Shown here in pieces: positions 7,461-10,008 of a DNA stretch of 10,008 bases (position 1 is its first letter; every line of letters starts with the position of its first letter). A program made the translations under genes and the position numbers. The stretch spans positions 1 through 10,008 of the forward strand of contig RBNI01007744.1 in NCBI GenBank assembly GCA_003990745.1, written 5' to 3'. This stretch comes from Jimgerdemannia flammicorona. Its lineage: Eukaryota > Mucoromycota > Endogonomycetes > Endogonales > Endogonaceae. The notes under the pieces are model-generated. The model worked only from the letters and a program-made list of their open reading frames with translations, was not told the origin of the DNA and did not search any database.

Positions 7461-7781
7461 TCACACCGCGCGTACATCACCCTTTTTAGCAATCAATTTC
7501 TGTGTAACCCTCACAGGCGCTGCACCTTTCGGGGCCGTCGCCGTGTTTCCGTTTCTGTTAATAAAATCCACCATCACCAGTGGTTGGTCGCACAGCAACA
7601 TTTGGTATGGCTGGACCGAACCTGCACCATGCGGCGGGAAGTCGGAGTTTGGCGCAGATCTCCACTTAATTAGAACGGGTTTAATAAATGGACGGAGGAC
7701 GAACCGGCAAAGATTTTTTCCTCTGAGTTTATTTGTTTCATGGGAATACAGTTCGGCGAATCTATAAACCTCAATAAATTT
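7461..7781 (-). other. Unassigned open frame, 106 codons stop to stop
   Basis: On the minus strand the frame stays open from 7781 to a TGA at 7461-7463, with no early ATG. It contains peptides such as SDFPPHGAGSVQPYQM and PKGAAPVRVTQKLIAKKGD. It lies upstream of the NB-ARC remnant on the same strand and has normal CpG, so it could be an internal exon of the same former gene carrying its N-terminal region. A plus-strand frame of similar length overlaps it (7347-7673), and I recognise no domain in either, so this may be chance. Confidence 0.25.
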
Positions 7782-7794
7782 TTAACTTTGATGT

Positions 7795-7990
7795 AACAAA
7801 TATATATATATATATATTAAAAATCTAATTCTGTAGATTAGAATTTTTATTTATGTCTCATAATTTTAAAAAAAGAATTTTTAATATGTTGAGCCAAAAT
7901 TTGGCACCAGTCCATAAGAAATCACTATAATAGTATACATCAAAAAATATTATCACACAATGATTTTTAGTGATGTATTTTATTTTACCC
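7795..7990. other. AT-rich intergenic DNA with TA repeat and inverted repeats
   Basis: A TA dinucleotide run (about 7801-7817) is followed by A/T-rich sequence with no coding capacity. GAATTTTTA occurs twice (about 7841 and 7875). Overlapping short inverted repeats lie at ATCACTA 7921-7927 with TAGTGAT 7968-7974, and TACATCA 7936-7942 with TGATGTA 7971-7977. A relic of a small foldback element is possible, but I see no target duplication. Confidence 0.5.
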
Positions 7991-8040
7991 AATCACATGA
8001 CTATTTCGACTCGGCAGCCACACTATTTAGTCACGTGGTT
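7991..8040. promoter_or_regulatory. Inverted repeat carrying CACATG and CACGTG boxes
   Basis: AATCACATGACTA (7991-8003) and TAGTCACGTGGTT (8028-8040) are inverted copies with two mismatches, 24 bp apart. CACGTG is the core E-box bound by bHLH factors of the Cbf1 type, and a paired site is suggestive. No clear promoter or gene start is attached to it, so the role is uncertain. Confidence 0.3.
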
Positions 8041-8379
8041 TAAAGATTCGCTGGACTTATACTTTATATCTTGAAGGGATTCTCGCCGCTTTGCTTATCT
8101 CACATGGTGCACTTGCGAGTTCGTGGTTATGCTGTTTTTGTATAGTAGGCTCCTATTGCGTGTGGCTTAATCGTGTAAGTCTAGGAAAGATTTACAGCAG
8201 CAGTAAACATCAAGGACCATTTGTCAATTTTGGTAAGCCCACGTCTGTCTTTCACAAGTAAAGGAGGGGAGATATCAAGCGAGATGCGGCACGCATCCCG
8301 AAAATTTCTTTACGCACATAATTACAAGTGACTTGTAGTCACTCATCGCGAGTAAAATGCTAAAGGGCTCTAGGTAAAA
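8041..8379. other. No gene seen; possible upstream region of the 8380 locus
   Basis: Stops occur in all frames and nothing is recognised. Two short palindromic stretches are present: GATGCGGCACGCATC (about 8283-8297) and ACAAGTGACTTGT (about 8324-8336). It could be the 5' region of the broken plus-strand gene that follows. Confidence 0.4.
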
Positions 8380-9049
8380 ATGAGCACACCATCACTACCC
8401 ATCTACCTAACCAATCTCATCGCACACCCCCATCTCCGTCACCAACCTACCCATCACCAAATGACCTTTACCCTCGCCATCGCCATCGTCCTTGGCGAAG
8501 CACTCCCCCCACCACGACGACCCCAAATGCAAGGGCATCCCATTCCACCCCACCGCCTACAACTATATTCACGCTTCCTCTGGCCGGTCGCTACCTCCCG
8601 CTACGGTGCACACTGCCATTTTACCTACCCTTACGAATAATTCGACAGTTGTGTCCGTCGGCCGAGGGCCTTGCGGCTACGGGTGCTACTCGCCAGGACA
8701 AACTTGGTATACCACTGGTGGGTACGCCTACTCGACATCATCAAAAATTTGGACATCTTCCTTGGCGTATTCGGCACCCACGACATCTGATATCCACATC
8801 TACGTTCAGGGCATATGTCTTGGATCACTTAATCCACTCGAGTAACGTGTGTCTCACATGACCCGATGCCGAGTAAATAAATCGACCCGCAAGCTGCCAA
8901 AGACGCTGAAGTTCAGTAATAGCCCATCAAAAGGGGAAGCCACCACCAACGAGATCCGAACTCCCTCCCTCCGCCTTCAAGAACGCATTTCATGGCTACC
9001 CCTATGCACTCTTCTGCAATCCCATGGCCATTCTACATACACCCCATAA
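8380..9049 (+). pseudogene. Broken gene, possible small secreted Cys/Tyr-containing protein
   Basis: Two frames seem to belong together. The first runs from ATG 8380 (or ATG 8461) and gives a short hydrophobic stretch (TFTLAIAIVLG, 8464-8496) like a signal peptide, then becomes compositionally poor after a C6 run (8505-8510). The second is open from 8465 to TAA 8843-8845, has many C-ending codons, and encodes KCKGIPFHPTAYNYIHASS, GPCGYGCYSPGQTWY and IHIYVQGICLG. One base lost in the C6 run would join them. After the TAA the same frame continues open to 9046-9049. I do not recognise the family. Small secreted cysteine-containing proteins are common in plant- and animal-associated fungi, but the secretion claim is inference. 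It could also be a non-coding C-rich stretch. Confidence 0.35.
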
Positions 9050-9188
9050 AGTTCACCGAAAGATCTGCGAGTATCCCCTAGAATTCTGCAGTAGTTCTGT
9101 GATCCATTATCATTTTGCAGTCCACCGTTGTACTGCATTTTTGCGGTTCATCATATCAATCGTCACTTGTCACTCAGTTAGCGTTTAA
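8910..9188 (+). other. Open frame overlapping the tail of the broken 8380 gene
   Basis: A third frame is open from just after TGA 8907-8909 to TAA 9186-9188. Between about 8950 and 9080 it encodes coding-like peptides (SELPPSAFKNAFHGYPYALF, then HKVHRKICEYPLEFC), better balanced than the overlapping frame that ends at 9049. It may be the continuation of the 8380 locus after a second frameshift. Its 3' part runs into the satellite-like repeat. No family is recognised. Confidence 0.22.
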
Positions 9189-9660
9189 TCATCGTTCTAC
9201 GCCGTTCTGCAGTCTTCGTTCTGTGGTCCATCTTTATTCATCAGCAGCGATTAACCATTGTTTCCGCCGTCCATCGTCCATCGTCGTTCTGCGGTCTGCA
9301 GTTTTATCGTCATTTTGCAGTTAATAGCCACTTGTCATCATCGTCAACGGTTAACCATTTCTGCATCACTCTGCAGTCGTCCATCATTCTGAAGTCCATT
9401 GCCCATCGTGGTTCTGTGGTCCATCATCATTCTGTGGTCCATCGTCAATCGCCACTTGTCACTCATCGACTGTTAACCATAATTATGCGTTGTTTTATAA
9501 TCTGTCATCGTTTGTCATGCGGCGGTCCATTGTCATTCTGCGGTCAATCATTATACTGCGGTTGTCGTTCTGTGTCCATTGTCATTCTGTCATTCATTAC
9601 TCAGAAGTTAACCATCGTTCTGCATTAAATTATTGCTCTGCATCGTCCTGCGGTCCGTTA
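9063..9660 (+). repeat. Degenerate short-motif satellite (CATCGTTCTGCGGTC-like)
   Basis: About 600 bp are built from variants of a 15-18 bp motif close to CATCGTTCTGCGGTC (for example ATTCTGCAGTC, TTCTGTGGTCC, ATTCTGCGGTC), with T/C-rich spacers. A second motif pair, CACTTGTCA then TTAACCAT, recurs: CACTTGTCA at 9164, 9329 and 9453, and TTAACCAT at 9251, 9351, 9473 and 9608, so a loose higher-order period of roughly 100-135 bp is visible. Open frames through it are serine- and histidine-rich and look like by-products of the repeat. It resembles a decayed minisatellite. Confidence 0.7.
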
Positions 9661-9684
9661 GATTAATATAAATATATTACCTTT

Positions 9685-9704
9685 AGGAGGGGGGAGGGGG
9701 GGAA
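9685..9704 (+). other. Purine tract AGGAGGGGGGAGGGGGGGAA followed by TG
   Basis: Twenty purines in a row, mostly G, end directly before TGTTTTTGTG (9705). It could be the polypurine tract of another LTR element, or a G-quadruplex-capable run. No LTR end or coding remnant is visible nearby, so it is not called a mobile element. Confidence 0.35.
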
Positions 9705-9724
9705 TGTTTTTGTGATAAGTTTTT

Positions 9725-9748
9725 CTCATTGAGTATGTCTTCAATGAG
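9725..9748. other. Stem-loop CTCATTGA / TCAATGAG
   Basis: A perfect 8-bp inverted repeat (9725-9732 and 9741-9748) encloses an 8-base loop. There is no T-run after it and no gene just before it, so a terminator role is not supported. Confidence 0.4.
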
Positions 9749-10008
9749 TAAATAAATCATGTCAATACTAGTATATTTGTGTGGTACATTTGGTGACATT
9801 GAGATCTAGAACATCTAGGCCATCCGTACCTAAAACATCTGACATCCGCATCTATGTACATCTGTATCGAGACTGGCAGATTGCTTCAACATCTGAGAAC
9901 ACTAGTGAGATGTTCAAAAAAAAAAACAAATTGTGATGGGGCGTGGAATCCGATGATTGAGGCAATGGATTTGAAGGGGATCGTTTGGACCCTTGTGCTG
10001 ATAAAAAA

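Larger units (their letters stand above)
9661..10008. other. Non-coding 3' flank with scattered ACATCT motifs
   Basis: No gene is recognised to the window end. ACATCT recurs at about 9811, 9835, 9859 and 9890, and AACATCT (9889-9895) is mirrored by AGATGTT (about 9909-9915). The segment starting at 9835 shares 22 of 26 positions with one at 8783. An A11 run lies near 9917, and the last 90 bp are less AT-rich and could be the edge of a neighbouring gene. Confidence 0.4.

Noticed and set aside
7347..7673. Plus-strand frame of 108 codons, basic, in GC-richer DNA
   Set aside because: It overlaps an open minus frame of similar length, with no domain or signal; it cannot be told from chance.
9115..9628. 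Plus-strand Ser/His/Val-rich frames in the 3' repeat
   Set aside because: They arise from the TTCTGCGGTC-like motif repeating; there is no start context or family similarity.
9063..9660. CRISPR array
   Set aside because: Repeats are degenerate, spacers irregular, and the context is fungal.

Overview
The window looks like nuclear DNA of a filamentous fungus, most likely an ascomycete. The signs are a Ty3/gypsy retroelement whose integrase ends in a chromodomain (a chromovirus), a STAND-type NB-ARC/TPR receptor gene, one fungal-style intron (GTAAGT donor, CTCAC branch site, CAG acceptor, 78 nt) and short non-autonomous DNA transposons. There is no sign of bacterial gene organisation. The genus cannot be read from the sequence. 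Strong CpG loss in the repeat-rich part would suit a genome that methylates its transposons at CpG.

Layout. 1-595: C-rich DNA with a broken proline-rich frame of unknown origin. 596-2754 (+): the 3' part of a dead chromovirus, with a truncated integrase, a TA-flanked MITE inside it (1322-1596), integrase C-terminus plus chromodomain, polypurine tract, and a 404-bp 3' LTR (2351-2754). 2755-6163 (-): about 26 degenerate kinesin-light-chain-like TPR units, broken by many stops and by a 306-bp foldback MITE with an 8-bp target duplication (3668-3973). 6164-6215: a GC-rich scrap and a T32 run. 6216-6786 (-): a frameshifted NB-ARC nucleotide-binding domain that reads into the TPR array. 6819-7042 (-): a possible N-terminal exon pair with an intron. 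7043-8379: no recognised gene, including one open frame and AT-rich DNA with inverted repeats. 8380-9188 (+): a broken, possibly secreted protein gene. 9063-9660: a degenerate short-motif satellite. 9661-10008: non-coding DNA with a purine tract and stem-loops.

Interpretation. The centre of the window is one large dead fungal NLR-like receptor gene on the minus strand. It has an NTPase switch followed by a long, internally duplicated TPR sensor array. The gene was damaged by an internal loss at the T32 junction, by a hAT-like MITE and by a chromovirus that inserted into the array and later took its own MITE. CpG is almost absent from 642 to about 5727 and normal from about 6165 onward, so the decay follows the transposon-occupied part. 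No complete intact gene is visible.
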